Shown here piece by piece: positions 28,120 through 37,738 of a stretch of 64,000 nucleotides of DNA; the first letter of the stretch is position 1, and the number at the start of each line of letters is the position of its first letter. The position numbers were made by a program, and so were the translations under genes. A model generated the notes under the pieces. The model ran no database searches. It worked only from the letters and a program-made list of their open reading frames with translations, and had not been told where the DNA came from. Origin of the DNA: Flavobacterium agricola (GTDB lineage Bacteria; Bacteroidota; Bacteroidia; Flavobacteriales; Flavobacteriaceae); NCBI RefSeq assembly GCF_025919725.1, contig NZ_CP081495.1:1116001-1180000 (forward strand), given 5' to 3'.

Positions 28120-29205
28120 TTATATTAAGCTTACTACCCAATATACAAGGGCTGCAAATAAAGCAGATACAGGAATAGTTAAAATCCAAGCCCATAATAA
28201 GCTAATAGTTACCCCCCAACGTACAGCAGAAATACGTTTGGTAATTCCTACCCCAATAATCGCACCAGTAATGGTGTGTGTTGTAGAAACAGGAATACCT
28301 AATTTTTCAGTTAAAAATAAAGTAAACGCTCCAGCAGTTTCTGCAGCAACACCTTCTAAAGGAGTTACTTTAGTAATTTTAGAACCCATGGTTTTTACAA
28401 TTTTCCAACCACCACTTAACGTTCCTAAAGCAATAAAGATGAAAGATGTAATTGGCACCCATTCGTAATGATCAACAAAATAGTCAAAACGTAAAGATGC
28501 ATCCATCGCTTGGTAAACATCATTTGCTTCTGCAGGTAATGATAAGTGATAAGAAATAACAGCTGCTCCAATAATACCCATTACTTTCTGAGCATCGTTA
28601 GCCCCGTGTCCTAATGAGAATAAAGCTGAAGAAACTAATTGTAATTTTTTAAACCATTTATCTGCTTTGTGTGGGTTTGTTCTTCTACAAATCCACAAAA
28701 TAGCCAGCGTTATAATATAGGCCATTAACATACCTATAAATGGCGCTAAGAATATGAACAAGAAAATAGGTAAAACTTTAGCAACGTTAATTACGTGTTC
28801 AAAAGTTTGGTATTCCATCCAAGCATGCATTAAAGCTGCTCCCATAAAACCACCAATTAAAGTGTGTGATGATGATGAAGGAATTCCTAATTTCCAAGTT
28901 AATAAGTTCCATGTAATAGCAGCAATTAATCCTGCTAAAATAACTTCTAATGTAATAAAATCTTCGTGAACGGTTTTTGCAATGGTATTACCAACCGCAA
29001 AACCAGCTCCTGCTTTAGCAATAAAATAAGCTGCAAAGTTAAAAAAGGCAGCCCATAAAACCGCTTGAAAAGGCGTTAAAACTTTAGTTGCAACGATTGT
29101 TGCAATTGAGTTTGCTGCATCGTGAAACCCATTTATATAGTCAAATATTAAAGCTAAAATTACAATTATGACTAATAAAACAGGAAAATCTAAAATTAAA
29201 TCCAT
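28120..29205 (-). CDS. Inorganic phosphate transporter, PiT family
   Basis: 361 residues with about 10 membrane helices. The duplicated PiT signatures are clear: IFDYINGFHDAANSIATIVAT in the N-terminal half and SLGHGANDAQKVMGIIGAA in the C-terminal half, with GIPVSTTHTITGAIIGVG later. Low-affinity, cation-coupled phosphate uptake across the inner membrane. It lies 22 bp downstream of the DUF47 gene and is almost certainly in one operon with it, the usual pairing for this family. Confidence 0.92.
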   Translation of the reverse strand: MDLILDFPVLLVIIVILALIFDYINGFHDAANSIATIVATKVLTPFQAVLWAAFFNFAAYFIAKAGAGFAVGNTIAKTVHEDFITLEVILAGLIAAITWNLLTWKLGIPSSSSHTLIGGFMGAALMHAWMEYQTFEHVINVAKVLPIFLFIFLAPFIGMLMAYIITLAILWICRRTNPHKADKWFKKLQLVSSALFSLGHGANDAQKVMGIIGAAVISYHLSLPAEANDVYQAMDASLRFDYFVDHYEWVPITSFIFIALGTLSGGWKIVKTMGSKITKVTPLEGVAAETAGAFTLFLTEKLGIPVSTTHTITGAIIGVGITKRISAVRWGVTISLLWAWILTIPVSALFAALVYWVVSLI

Positions 29206-29227
29206 AATAATATAAATTTATGTATTA

Positions 29228-29875
29228 TTATGAGTGTTTTACAGCAACAGCTTCTAATACGTTAGCAACCCCTTTACATTTGTCAGACGCACTTTCTAAA
29301 GCAGAAAGAACTTCTTTATATTTAATAATATTTTTAGCATCTGTTTCGTTCTCAAAAATATCAGCAACTGCTTTATCAAAAACGTTATCTGCTTTTCCTT
29401 CTAATTTATTAATACGTTTACAAGCTTCTAAAATACCGTCTAAATTATTCATATTCGGTAAATCTTCAAGCACAGCTTTTTTAATTAACTGACAAGCTTC
29501 TAAGTTAATCTCAGTTAATTTTCTAATAGATTTTGTAATTTTTTCAACTTGGTACATTTTCATTCTACTAGCAGCACCGTGCATGTAATTTGCTACATCA
29601 TCAATAGATTTAACTAAAGCTAAAATATCTTCTCTATCAAAAGGAGTAATAAAATTACGACTTAACTCTAAATTTGTTTTATGCGTAATTTCCTCAATAT
29701 TAGCTTCAAGTTCTTCTATTTTTTTATAATAAGCATCTCTTTCACCTTTAGAAGCATTTACAGCTTCGTGCAATGTCTCAGCTAAAATTACTAAGTTTGT
29801 AGTAGCTTGTTCAAACAAAGGAAAAAACTTTTTATCCTTCGGAACTAAAAATTGAAAAATACTGTTTAATGACAT
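29228..29875 (-). CDS. DUF47 family PhoU-like regulator
   Basis: 215 residues, all-helical, matching the DUF47/TIGR00153 family: FFPLFEQATTNLVILAETLHEAV at the start and DREDILALVKSIDDVANYMHGAASRM in the middle carry the metal-binding acidic residues of PhoU-like bundles. Such proteins usually precede a PiT transporter gene, as here, and are thought to control its activity. Promoter upstream of 29875 not resolved. Confidence 0.88.
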   Translation of the reverse strand: MSLNSIFQFLVPKDKKFFPLFEQATTNLVILAETLHEAVNASKGERDAYYKKIEELEANIEEITHKTNLELSRNFITPFDREDILALVKSIDDVANYMHGAASRMKMYQVEKITKSIRKLTEINLEACQLIKKAVLEDLPNMNNLDGILEACKRINKLEGKADNVFDKAVADIFENETDAKNIIKYKEVLSALESASDKCKGVANVLEAVAVKHS

Positions 29876-30025
29876 TTCTTCTTTGATTTATTTTGATGCA
29901 AAACTAATCCCGTAATGTTAAGTTAATGTTACTAAATATTAAATTTAAAAACAATTTTTAATCTATTTAATTCAAGCCTTTTTTTATTTATTTGATTATA
30001 TTAGCCTTAGCTAAATCAATCAAGC

Positions 30026-31654
30026 ATGGACTTAAATTTTAATATAAACGAAGATTACAACAAGCAATTATTATCAGACGTACGTCAAAAAATTTCAAAA
30101 ATTAAACTTGGCGGAGGAAAAAGCAAAATAGAAAAACAGCATCAAGCCGGTAAATTAACAGCCCGAGAGCGTTTAGATTTTTTATTTGACAACGATACCG
30201 AAAGCATAGAAATTGGCGCATTAGCTGGCTATGATATGTATAACGAACACGGTGGTTGCCCTGCTGCCGGAGTTATTGTAAAAATAGGCTATGTTTCAGG
30301 CAAGCTATGTATTGTAGTTGCAAATGATGCAACAGTAAAAGCTGGTGCATGGTTTCCTATAACCGGTAAAAAAAATTTAAGAGCGCAAGATATTGCCATA
30401 GAAAATAACCTACCTATTATCTATCTGGTAGATTCTGCTGGCGTTTACTTACCTTTGCAAGACGAAATTTTTCCAGACAAAGATAATTTTGGACGTATTT
30501 TTAGAAACAATGCCATAATGAGCAGCATGGGTATTACCCAAATTGCAGCCGTAATGGGAAGTTGTGTAGCTGGTGGTGCATATTTACCGATTATGAGCGA
30601 CGAAGCTTTAATTGTAGATAAAACCGGAAGTATTTTTTTAGCAGGAAGTTATTTAGTTAAAGCAGCCATTGGCGAAAATATTGATAACGAAACTTTAGGA
30701 GGTGCAACAACACATTGCGAAATTTCTGGCGTTACCGATTATAAAGCAGCAAACGATCAAGACGCATTAGATCGTATTAAAAGCATTATGGGTAAAATTG
30801 GAGATTTTGACAAAGCTGGATTTAACCGCATCGCTCCTGCCCTACCTAAAGAAAACCCAGAAGAAATTTACGGCATTTTACCCAAATCTCGTACCGATCA
30901 ATACGATATGTACGAAATTATAAAACGCCTGGTAGATAATTCTGAATTTGATGAATACAAGGCCGGGTACGGTCAAACCATTATAACAGCTTACGCCCGT
31001 ATTAACGGTTGGGCAGTTGGCATTGTAGCCAACCAACGTAAATTAATTAAAACAGCCAAAGGCGAAATGCAATTTGGTGGAGTTATTTACTCCGATTCGG
31101 CCGATAAAGCTACCCGATTTATTGCCAATTGCAACCAGAAAAAAATTCCTCTTGTATTTTTACAAGATGTAACCGGATTTATGGTTGGAAGCAAATCTGA
31201 ACACGGCGGAATCATTAAAGATGGGGCTAAAATGGTAAATGCCGTTGCCAATTCGGTAGTTCCAAAATTTACGGTAATTATTGGTAATTCGTACGGTGCA
31301 GGAAATTACGCCATGTGCGGCCGTGCTTACGATCCGAGATTTTTTATTGCTTGGCCTTCGGCCGAATTAGCCGTTATGGGTGGTTCACAAGCAGCAAAAG
31401 TTTTGTTACAAATAGAAGCATCAACTTTAAAAGCAAAAGGCGAAGAATTAACACCTGAAAAAGAAGCCAAATTGTTTGAAGAAATAAAATCAAAATACGA
31501 CAAACAAACTTCACCATATTACGCAGCTGCACGTTTATGGACCGATGCCATTATTGATCCGTTAAACACCAGAAAATGGATTTCTATGGGAATTGAAGCC
31601 GCAAATCATAAACCAATAGAAAAACCTTTTAACTTAGGTATTTTACAAGTATAA
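30026..31654 (+). CDS. Acyl-CoA carboxylase beta subunit (carboxyltransferase)
   Basis: 542 residues, two crotonase-like carboxyltransferase domains. KIEKQHQAGKLTARERLDFLFD at about 35-56 is the family start; MGSCVAGGAYLPIMSDEALIV and GNSYGAGNYAMCGRAYDPRFFIAWP form the acyl-CoA and biotin sites. The AYDPRFFIAWPSAELAVMGG form is closer to methylcrotonyl-/geranyl-CoA carboxylases than to propionyl-CoA carboxylase, so branched-chain (leucine) breakdown is the likeliest role. The biotin-carrying alpha subunit is not in the window. Confidence 0.85.
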   Translation: MDLNFNINEDYNKQLLSDVRQKISKIKLGGGKSKIEKQHQAGKLTARERLDFLFDNDTESIEIGALAGYDMYNEHGGCPAAGVIVKIGYVSGKLCIVVANDATVKAGAWFPITGKKNLRAQDIAIENNLPIIYLVDSAGVYLPLQDEIFPDKDNFGRIFRNNAIMSSMGITQIAAVMGSCVAGGAYLPIMSDEALIVDKTGSIFLAGSYLVKAAIGENIDNETLGGATTHCEISGVTDYKAANDQDALDRIKSIMGKIGDFDKAGFNRIAPALPKENPEEIYGILPKSRTDQYDMYEIIKRLVDNSEFDEYKAGYGQTIITAYARINGWAVGIVANQRKLIKTAKGEMQFGGVIYSDSADKATRFIANCNQKKIPLVFLQDVTGFMVGSKSEHGGIIKDGAKMVNAVANSVVPKFTVIIGNSYGAGNYAMCGRAYDPRFFIAWPSAELAVMGGSQAAKVLLQIEASTLKAKGEELTPEKEAKLFEEIKSKYDKQTSPYYAAARLWTDAIIDPLNTRKWISMGIEAANHKPIEKPFNLGILQV

Positions 31655-31658
31655 CAGC

Positions 31659-31693
31659 AAAAAAATCCATCGCTTTACAATGATGGATTTTTT
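31659..31693 (+). terminator. Carboxylase gene terminator
   Basis: AAAAAATCCATC/GATGGATTTTTT stem with a short loop. The upstream start candidate of the next gene (31680, ATGATGG) lies inside this stem, which argues against it as the real start. Confidence 0.85.
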
Positions 31694-31715
31694 AATTGAA
31701 ACCCAGTCATTTTTA

Positions 31716-33113
31716 ATGTCACAAAATCAAGATTTTAATCCGGCTAAAGAAGTTTTACCTTGGCTTACCGCCTTAGCTTTTTTTATGCAAGCTTTAGACG
31801 GAACCATTTTAAACACAGCCTTACCTGCCATTGCAAAAGATTTTAACCAATCTTCTTTACAAATGCAATCAGTCGTTATTTCGTACACCGTAACTTTAGC
31901 CATTTTAATTCCGTTAAGCGGATGGCTTTCGGATCGTTACGGAACCAAAAAAATATTTACCTTATCGGTAGTTTTATTTACGTTCGGATCGGTGCTTTGT
32001 GCCTTTTCGTACGATATTTTCAACTTGGTTTGCGCACGTATTATTCAAGCTGCTGGTGGCGCCATGATGGTACCGGTGGCGCGTTTGGCCATTTTATATA
32101 CCTATCCTAAAAATCAATTGCTACGAGTAATGAATTTTATTACCATACCTGGATTGGTTGGGCAAGTTGTTGGACCATCGTTGGGTGGTTTTTTATCCGA
32201 TTATTATTCGTGGCACTGGGTATTTTTAATTAATATTCCAATTGGTATTATTGGCGTAGTTTTAACGCAGAAAAAAATGCCTAACATAACCAAACCGGTA
32301 GGAAAGTTTGATGGTTTAGGCTTGCTTTATATTTCTACCACCATTGTTGCATTAACGGTTATTATGGAACTTATTAGTTTGGGCATCACCAAATGGACGT
32401 ATTTAACGGGTGCAATTTTACTAACCTTTATTGCCATTATATTATACATAAAACGCTCCAGAAAGCATCCAAAACCAATTATAGATTTAACTTTATTTAA
32501 AGTTGATACGTTGCGCATCGGCCTTTTAGGTAACTTATTTACCCGTTTAGGCGTAGGCGGAATGCCTTTTTTATTGCCTTTGTTATTACAAGTTGGCTAC
32601 GGACATTCGGCCGCAATTTCTGGATTAATGCTTATTCCATCTGCGTTAGCCAATATGTTAGCCAAATACGCAGTTGTACCATTAATTCAGCGTTTTGGAT
32701 ATCGCACCGTTTTAATTACCAACACCTTAATATTAGCTTTTATTATCACTTCTTTTTCCTTAACCGACAAAAGCACGCCGTTGTTGTATTTTATTCCGCT
32801 AATGTTATTTTTTGGCTCGGCCAATTCCATTCAAATGTCATCCATGAATACCATTACCATTGCAGATTTAAATAACGACACAGCAAGTTCAGGAAACAGC
32901 TTATTAGCCATTATGCAACAGCTTTCAAACAGTTTCGGTGTTTCTATTGCTGCGCTAATTTTAAGTTTAATGCCAAGTTTTAGCGCAACAACAATGTCAA
33001 CCGCAGATGCATTTAAATACACGTTTATTACCATTGGCGTGATTACAGCTTTATCATCACTTGTTTTTGGTAATTTAAAACCAACAGCTGGATCTGATTT
33101 ATCTGGACGCTAA
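31716..33113 (+). CDS. DHA2-family MFS drug/metabolite exporter (MdtD-like)
   Basis: 465 residues from the ATG at 31716; the longer frame begins at 31680 within the preceding terminator hairpin. About 14 hydrophobic segments. TM1 FFMQALDGTILNTALPAIA, the loop motif GWLSDRYGTKKIF (motif A) and the helix-5 antiporter segment PGLVGQVVGPSLGGFL followed by SWHWVFLINIPIGIIG are those of the 14-TMS DHA2 family. Closest by motif to E. coli MdtD. Proton-driven export of unidentified compounds. Confidence 0.87.
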   Translation: MSQNQDFNPAKEVLPWLTALAFFMQALDGTILNTALPAIAKDFNQSSLQMQSVVISYTVTLAILIPLSGWLSDRYGTKKIFTLSVVLFTFGSVLCAFSYDIFNLVCARIIQAAGGAMMVPVARLAILYTYPKNQLLRVMNFITIPGLVGQVVGPSLGGFLSDYYSWHWVFLINIPIGIIGVVLTQKKMPNITKPVGKFDGLGLLYISTTIVALTVIMELISLGITKWTYLTGAILLTFIAIILYIKRSRKHPKPIIDLTLFKVDTLRIGLLGNLFTRLGVGGMPFLLPLLLQVGYGHSAAISGLMLIPSALANMLAKYAVVPLIQRFGYRTVLITNTLILAFIITSFSLTDKSTPLLYFIPLMLFFGSANSIQMSSMNTITIADLNNDTASSGNSLLAIMQQLSNSFGVSIAALILSLMPSFSATTMSTADAFKYTFITIGVITALSSLVFGNLKPTAGSDLSGR

Positions 33114-33174
33114 TTTTAAGTTAAAACACAATATTTAAAAAGTGACTAAGGTTATGTGTTAAAAGCAACAAGCC

Positions 33175-34260
33175 ATGAAGCTGAATAGAAATATTTTTAA
33201 AACCGAACTGGGGCAACATAAAAACCAACGCGTAATTTGGATTGATTTTCCGTATGCTGCTCAACATGTTGCAGATTTGCGTGAAGCTTTGCCTCATGTA
33301 AAATGGAGTTCTAGTCAGAAAAAATGGTACATCATAGATAAGCCAATTTTTAGAGATTTTTTTAACATTTCTAACGAAACGTATGAAGGCAAAAATTTAT
33401 TGGTTAAAATTGATGTTATAAATAAACCCGAATTACAAAAGTTTATTCAGCAACTTCGGCTAAAAGCTTATAGCGAAAGTACCATAAAAACGTACAGCGC
33501 AGAATTTGCGCAATTTTTATATATTTTAAATAAACACGACGTTAAAAACATCAGTTCAGAACAACTTCGCTCGTATTTATTATATTGCATTACAGAACTT
33601 AAGTTGTCTGAAAACCAGATTCACAGCCGATTAAATGCACTTAAATTTTATTTTGAGCAAGTTTTGCACCGTGAAAATTTATTTTTCGAAATTCCGCGTC
33701 CTAAAAAACAAAATGCGTTGCCTAAGGTTTTAAGCCAGGCAGAAATAAAACGTTTATTTACTGTTACCAATAACGTAAAACATCAATTAATTTTAAAAGT
33801 TGCATACGGATTAGGACTGCGTGTAAGCGAAATTGTTGCTTTAGAATTAACAGATATTGATAGCGACCGCATGTTGGTACATATTAAAAACGCAAAAGGT
33901 AAAAAAGACCGATATGTACCATTACCACAAGTTTTACTTACCGAACTTCGTAACTATTACAAAACTTATAAACCTAAAAAATATCTTTTTGAAGGGCAAT
34001 ACAATCAGCCGTATGCAACGCGCAGTGCGCAAGCTGTTTTTAAAACAGCAATGAAAAAAGCACGTATTAACAAACCCATTGGCATTCATGGTTTACGTCA
34101 TAGTTATGCTACGCATTTGTTAGAATACGGTACCGACATGAGCTTTATACAAAAGCTTTTAGGCCATAACCAAATTAAAACCACACAAGTTTACGCAAAA
34201 GTTACCAATACATTTTTAGCTAAAGTAATAAGCCCGTTGGACCGATTGAATCAAGAGTAA
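33175..34260 (+). CDS. Tyrosine recombinase / phage-integrase family
   Basis: 361 residues. Residues about 85-170 are the SAM-like core-binding domain (FIQQLRLKAYSESTIKTYSAEFAQFL). The catalytic domain follows with Arg in GLRVSEIV, Lys in AKGKKDRYVPL, the box HGLRHSYATHLLEYG and tyrosine in TTQVYAKVT. An extra ~75-residue N-terminal segment (RVIWIDFPYAAQHVADLREALPHVKW) precedes these and is not part of XerC/XerD. No att sites, transposon or phage genes lie near, so this looks like a resident flavobacterial recombinase, possibly for local DNA inversions, rather than an active element. Confidence 0.88.
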   Translation: MKLNRNIFKTELGQHKNQRVIWIDFPYAAQHVADLREALPHVKWSSSQKKWYIIDKPIFRDFFNISNETYEGKNLLVKIDVINKPELQKFIQQLRLKAYSESTIKTYSAEFAQFLYILNKHDVKNISSEQLRSYLLYCITELKLSENQIHSRLNALKFYFEQVLHRENLFFEIPRPKKQNALPKVLSQAEIKRLFTVTNNVKHQLILKVAYGLGLRVSEIVALELTDIDSDRMLVHIKNAKGKKDRYVPLPQVLLTELRNYYKTYKPKKYLFEGQYNQPYATRSAQAVFKTAMKKARINKPIGIHGLRHSYATHLLEYGTDMSFIQKLLGHNQIKTTQVYAKVTNTFLAKVISPLDRLNQE

Positions 34261-34325
34261 CAATCACTCACTGCCGTGTTTTGTCGGTAATTATATGTAG
34301 TTTTGCATTTTTTAAGCCAATAAAA

Positions 34326-35135
34326 ATGCGTTTAGTACTTAGTTTTTTATGTTTTGTTGTAGCGGTAAGCTTTAGCTTTGCTCAACAATTTTCTGTTATA
34401 AGCTGGAATATTGCCAATTTAGGTAAAAGTAAATCCGAAACAACCCTAGAAAAAATAGCCGATATTATTGCACCTGCCGATATTATTTGCCTGCAAGAAG
34501 TTGTTGCGGGTTATGGCGGTGCCCAGGCAGTTGCCAAAATTGTAGCGCATTTAAACCGTAAAAACAACGTTTGGGATTACAGCATTAGCGATCCTACCCT
34601 ATCTTCAACACCGCATACTCGGGAACGTTATGCATATATCTGGAAAAGAAACAAAATAAAAATTAAACGTAAGTTTGAGCTAGAAAGCATTTACAAAAAT
34701 CAAATTGAACGCGAACCTTACATTGGAAGTTTTACCATTAAAAATTCAGAATTTAAAATATTTAGTTTTCATGCCGTGCCTAAAAAAAGTACTCCAGAAA
34801 AAGAAATCAAATATTTTAAAGAATATAGCCGATTATACGGCGATCAGCTTATTTTTTTGGGAGATTTTAATGTAACCAACACCAACTCTGTTTTTAATCC
34901 AATTTACAAACAAGGTTTTAAAGATGCATTTCCAAATCAAAAAACAACCTTAAAACAAAACTGCGTAAATAACAATTGTTTAGCCAATGCCTACGATCAT
35001 GTTTTTTATCCAACAAGCAAATTAAAAGTAATAAAAGCAGAAGCAATTCCGTTTTACACCGATTTTAACGATTTAAAGCAAGCACGTAAAGTTTCAGACC
35101 ATTTACCGCTTTATGTACTTTTTCAAATTTTATAA
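34326..35135 (+). CDS. Secreted endonuclease/exonuclease/phosphatase-fold protein
   Basis: 269 residues from the ATG at 34326, which opens a signal peptide (MRLVLSFLCFVVAVSFSFA); a -7 box TAGTTTTG at 34298-34305 makes upstream starts unlikely. The mature part has SWNIANLG (metal site), DIICLQEVVAG (catalytic Glu), FLGDFNVTNTN (Asp/Asn) and SDHLPLYV (His), the order of the DNase I-like superfamily. It may cut extracellular DNA or remove phosphates; the motif pattern alone does not decide. Exported. Confidence 0.82.
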   Translation: MRLVLSFLCFVVAVSFSFAQQFSVISWNIANLGKSKSETTLEKIADIIAPADIICLQEVVAGYGGAQAVAKIVAHLNRKNNVWDYSISDPTLSSTPHTRERYAYIWKRNKIKIKRKFELESIYKNQIEREPYIGSFTIKNSEFKIFSFHAVPKKSTPEKEIKYFKEYSRLYGDQLIFLGDFNVTNTNSVFNPIYKQGFKDAFPNQKTTLKQNCVNNNCLANAYDHVFYPTSKLKVIKAEAIPFYTDFNDLKQARKVSDHLPLYVLFQIL

Positions 35136-35194
35136 GCAAATAAAAAATATCAGCTTTAAAAACTGCTTTTTTTTAATTTATTAAACACGGAAAA

Positions 35195-35225
35195 TTGAAT
35201 ATTTTAAACAGATAAACTATCTTTG
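35195..35225 (+). promoter_or_regulatory. pheT promoter
   Basis: TTG (35195-35197), 20-nt spacer, perfect -7 box TATCTTTG (35218-35225), 22 bp before the pheT ATG. Confidence 0.65.
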
Positions 35226-35246
35226 TACCATTAAAAAAATTATACA

Positions 35247-37685
35247 ATGCGTATTTCATACAATTGGTTAAAACAATTTATCAAAATAAACAAAACGTCT
35301 GATGAAGTAAGTACAATTCTTACAGATTTAGGATTAGAAGTTGAAGGTATTGAAACTTATGAAAGTTTAAAAGGTGGCCTAATTGGCGTAGTAGTTGGTC
35401 ATGTACTAACTTGCGAAAAACACCCAAATGCCGATAAATTAAACCTAACAACTGTTGATTTAGGCGACGGAAATAATCCCATACAAATTGTATGCGGTGC
35501 TCCAAACGTAGCTCAAGGTCAAAAAGTTTTAGTAGCAACAATAGGAACTAAATTATTTGATGCCGAAGGCAATGCTTTCGAAATTAAAAAAGGTAAAATT
35601 CGTGGGGAAGAATCTAATGGAATGATTTGCTCTGAAAGTGAATTAGGATTAGGATCATCTCACGACGGAATTTTAGTTTTACCAGAAGATACTGCTCCTG
35701 GAACCCTAGCTCAAGATTTATTTGAAATTGAACTTGACGAAGTTTTTGAAATTGGTTTAACACCAAACCGTTCGGACGCAATGAGCCATTGGGGCGTAGC
35801 TCGCGATTTACGCGCTGGCTTATTACAACAAGGCGAAGTAGTTAAAGAATTGGTTACCCCATCGGTATCTAAATTTAATGTTGAAAAAAGAACATTAAAA
35901 ATGGATATTAAGGTAGAAGATGCTAAACTTGCGCCACGTTATTGCGGTGTAACAATTTCAGGAATTGAAGTAAAAGAATCTCCTTCTTGGTTGCAAAACC
36001 GTTTAAAAGCTATCGGATTAACTCCAAAAAACAATATTGTTGACGTTACCAATTACGTAATGCACGAATTGGGGCAGCCATTACATGCCTTTGATGCATC
36101 TAAAATTAAAGGTGGTAAAGTAATTGTAAAAACCTTACCAGCAGGTACCAAGTTTGTTACTTTAGATGAAGTTGAACGTACTTTACACGAAGACGATTTA
36201 ATGATTTGTGATGAAATTGGACCGCTATGTTTAGCTGGTGTTTTTGGTGGTAAACATTCTGCCGTTAATGCAAACACAACACAAATTTTCCTAGAATCTG
36301 CCTATTTCGATCCGGTAACGGTTAGAAAAGCAGCTAAACGTCACGGATTAAGCACGGATGCATCTTTCCGTTTTGAACGCGGTATCGATCCTAGCATTAC
36401 CGAATATGCATTAAAACATGCAGCTTTATTAATACAAGAAGTTGCAGGTGGTGAAATTACATCTGATATTGAAGATTTATATCCTAAAAAAATAGAAGAT
36501 CATCAAGTTTTTCTATATTTTGATCACGTAGATAAATTATTAGGACAAGAAATTTCTAAAGAAGTAATTAAAAAAATATTAGTTTCTTTAGATATTAAAG
36601 TAAACAGCGTTTCCGAAGTTGGTTTAGGCCTAACTATTCCGGCTTATCGTGTGGATGTTGATAGAGAAGTTGACGTAATTGAAGAAATTTTACGCGTTTA
36701 CGGATTTAACAACATTGAAACCGATACAAAAATTAGTGCTTCTATGTCGCGTTCGGCAAGAAACGAAGATTTTAAAATTCAAAATATTATTGGTGATGCA
36801 TTAGCAAGCCTTGGTTTTAACGAAATGATGGCGAACTCATTAACTTCACCAGAATATGTTAAGTTAACTGAATATTTAAAAGAAGAAGAAAACGTTAAAA
36901 TGCTTACGCCATTAAGTAACGATTTGTCGGTAATGCGTCAATCTATGTTATTTAGTGCATTAGAAGCTGTTAGTTACAACATAAACCGCAGAAGTACAGA
37001 TTTAAAATTCTTCGAATTTGGTAAAACGTACCACAAAAAAGGAGAACTTTTTGATCAGTATGTAGAAAACAAACATTTGTCGTTAACCGTTACCGGAAAT
37101 ACACAAACAGAAAGCTGGTTAAACGTTGCAAAACCTATCGATTTCTTTAACTTTAAAGGTTATGTACATGGCATTTTAGCACGTTTAGGTATTGAAAAAA
37201 CTACGGCTAAACCTACAGAAAATGATATTTTTGCAGAAGGTATTGCTTTAACTTTAGGACGTGAAACTATTGTTTCTTTTGGTTCAGTTAAAAAATCTAT
37301 TTTAAAAGCAATGGATATTAAGCAACAGGTTTTCTATGCAGATTTTAATTGGGATGCTATTTTAAAAGTAATTTCAACTAAAATTAAAGTTAGTGATTTA
37401 CCAAAAACGCAAGAAGTTCGTCGTGATTTAGCTTTATTATTAGATGATGCTGTAACGTTTGAACAAGTTTACACAACTGTTAAATTAACCGAAAAAGCAT
37501 TGCTTAAAAATATTAATTTATTTGATGTGTACCAAGGTGATAAATTACCAGCGGGCAAAAAATCGTATGCAATTAGCTTAACGTTACAAGATGCTGAAAA
37601 AACGTTGACCGATAATCAAATTGAAAAAATTATGGGTAAAATTCAGTACCAATTGGAAACTCAATTAGGAGCTACATTACGCTAA
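35247..37685 (+). CDS. pheT: Phenylalanine-tRNA ligase, beta subunit
   Basis: 812 residues, typical length. N-terminal MRISYNWLKQFI, then the EMAP/OB tRNA-binding fold (GVVVGHVLTCEKHPNADKLN at about 48-67), the B3/B4 editing domain (NNIVDVTNYVMHELGQPLHAFD), the B5 domain and, at the C-terminus, the FDX-anticodon-binding domain (DLPKTQEVRRDLALLLDD). Forms an alpha2beta2 enzyme with PheS, which is not next to it, so the two subunits are encoded separately as usual in Flavobacteriaceae. Own promoter, strong terminator. Confidence 0.96.
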   Translation: MRISYNWLKQFIKINKTSDEVSTILTDLGLEVEGIETYESLKGGLIGVVVGHVLTCEKHPNADKLNLTTVDLGDGNNPIQIVCGAPNVAQGQKVLVATIGTKLFDAEGNAFEIKKGKIRGEESNGMICSESELGLGSSHDGILVLPEDTAPGTLAQDLFEIELDEVFEIGLTPNRSDAMSHWGVARDLRAGLLQQGEVVKELVTPSVSKFNVEKRTLKMDIKVEDAKLAPRYCGVTISGIEVKESPSWLQNRLKAIGLTPKNNIVDVTNYVMHELGQPLHAFDASKIKGGKVIVKTLPAGTKFVTLDEVERTLHEDDLMICDEIGPLCLAGVFGGKHSAVNANTTQIFLESAYFDPVTVRKAAKRHGLSTDASFRFERGIDPSITEYALKHAALLIQEVAGGEITSDIEDLYPKKIEDHQVFLYFDHVDKLLGQEISKEVIKKILVSLDIKVNSVSEVGLGLTIPAYRVDVDREVDVIEEILRVYGFNNIETDTKISASMSRSARNEDFKIQNIIGDALASLGFNEMMANSLTSPEYVKLTEYLKEEENVKMLTPLSNDLSVMRQSMLFSALEAVSYNINRRSTDLKFFEFGKTYHKKGELFDQYVENKHLSLTVTGNTQTESWLNVAKPIDFFNFKGYVHGILARLGIEKTTAKPTENDIFAEGIALTLGRETIVSFGSVKKSILKAMDIKQQVFYADFNWDAILKVISTKIKVSDLPKTQEVRRDLALLLDDAVTFEQVYTTVKLTEKALLKNINLFDVYQGDKLPAGKKSYAISLTLQDAEKTLTDNQIEKIMGKIQYQLETQLGATLR

Positions 37686-37697
37686 GTAAAACAACAT

Positions 37698-37738
37698 AAA
37701 AACAAAAGGTCGAATTTAAAATTCGACCTTTTGTTTTT
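37698..37738. terminator. Bidirectional terminator
   Basis: Long stem AAAACAAAAGGTCGAAT/ATTCGACCTTTTGTTTT between the convergent pheT and glutaminase genes. Confidence 0.9.

Noticed and set aside
31680..31715. Upstream ATG start for the DHA2 transporter
   Set aside because: It lies inside the terminator hairpin of the preceding gene.
33175..34260. Mobile element signature (tyrosine recombinase)
   Set aside because: No att repeats, tRNA junction, phage or transposon genes nearby; looks like a resident recombinase.
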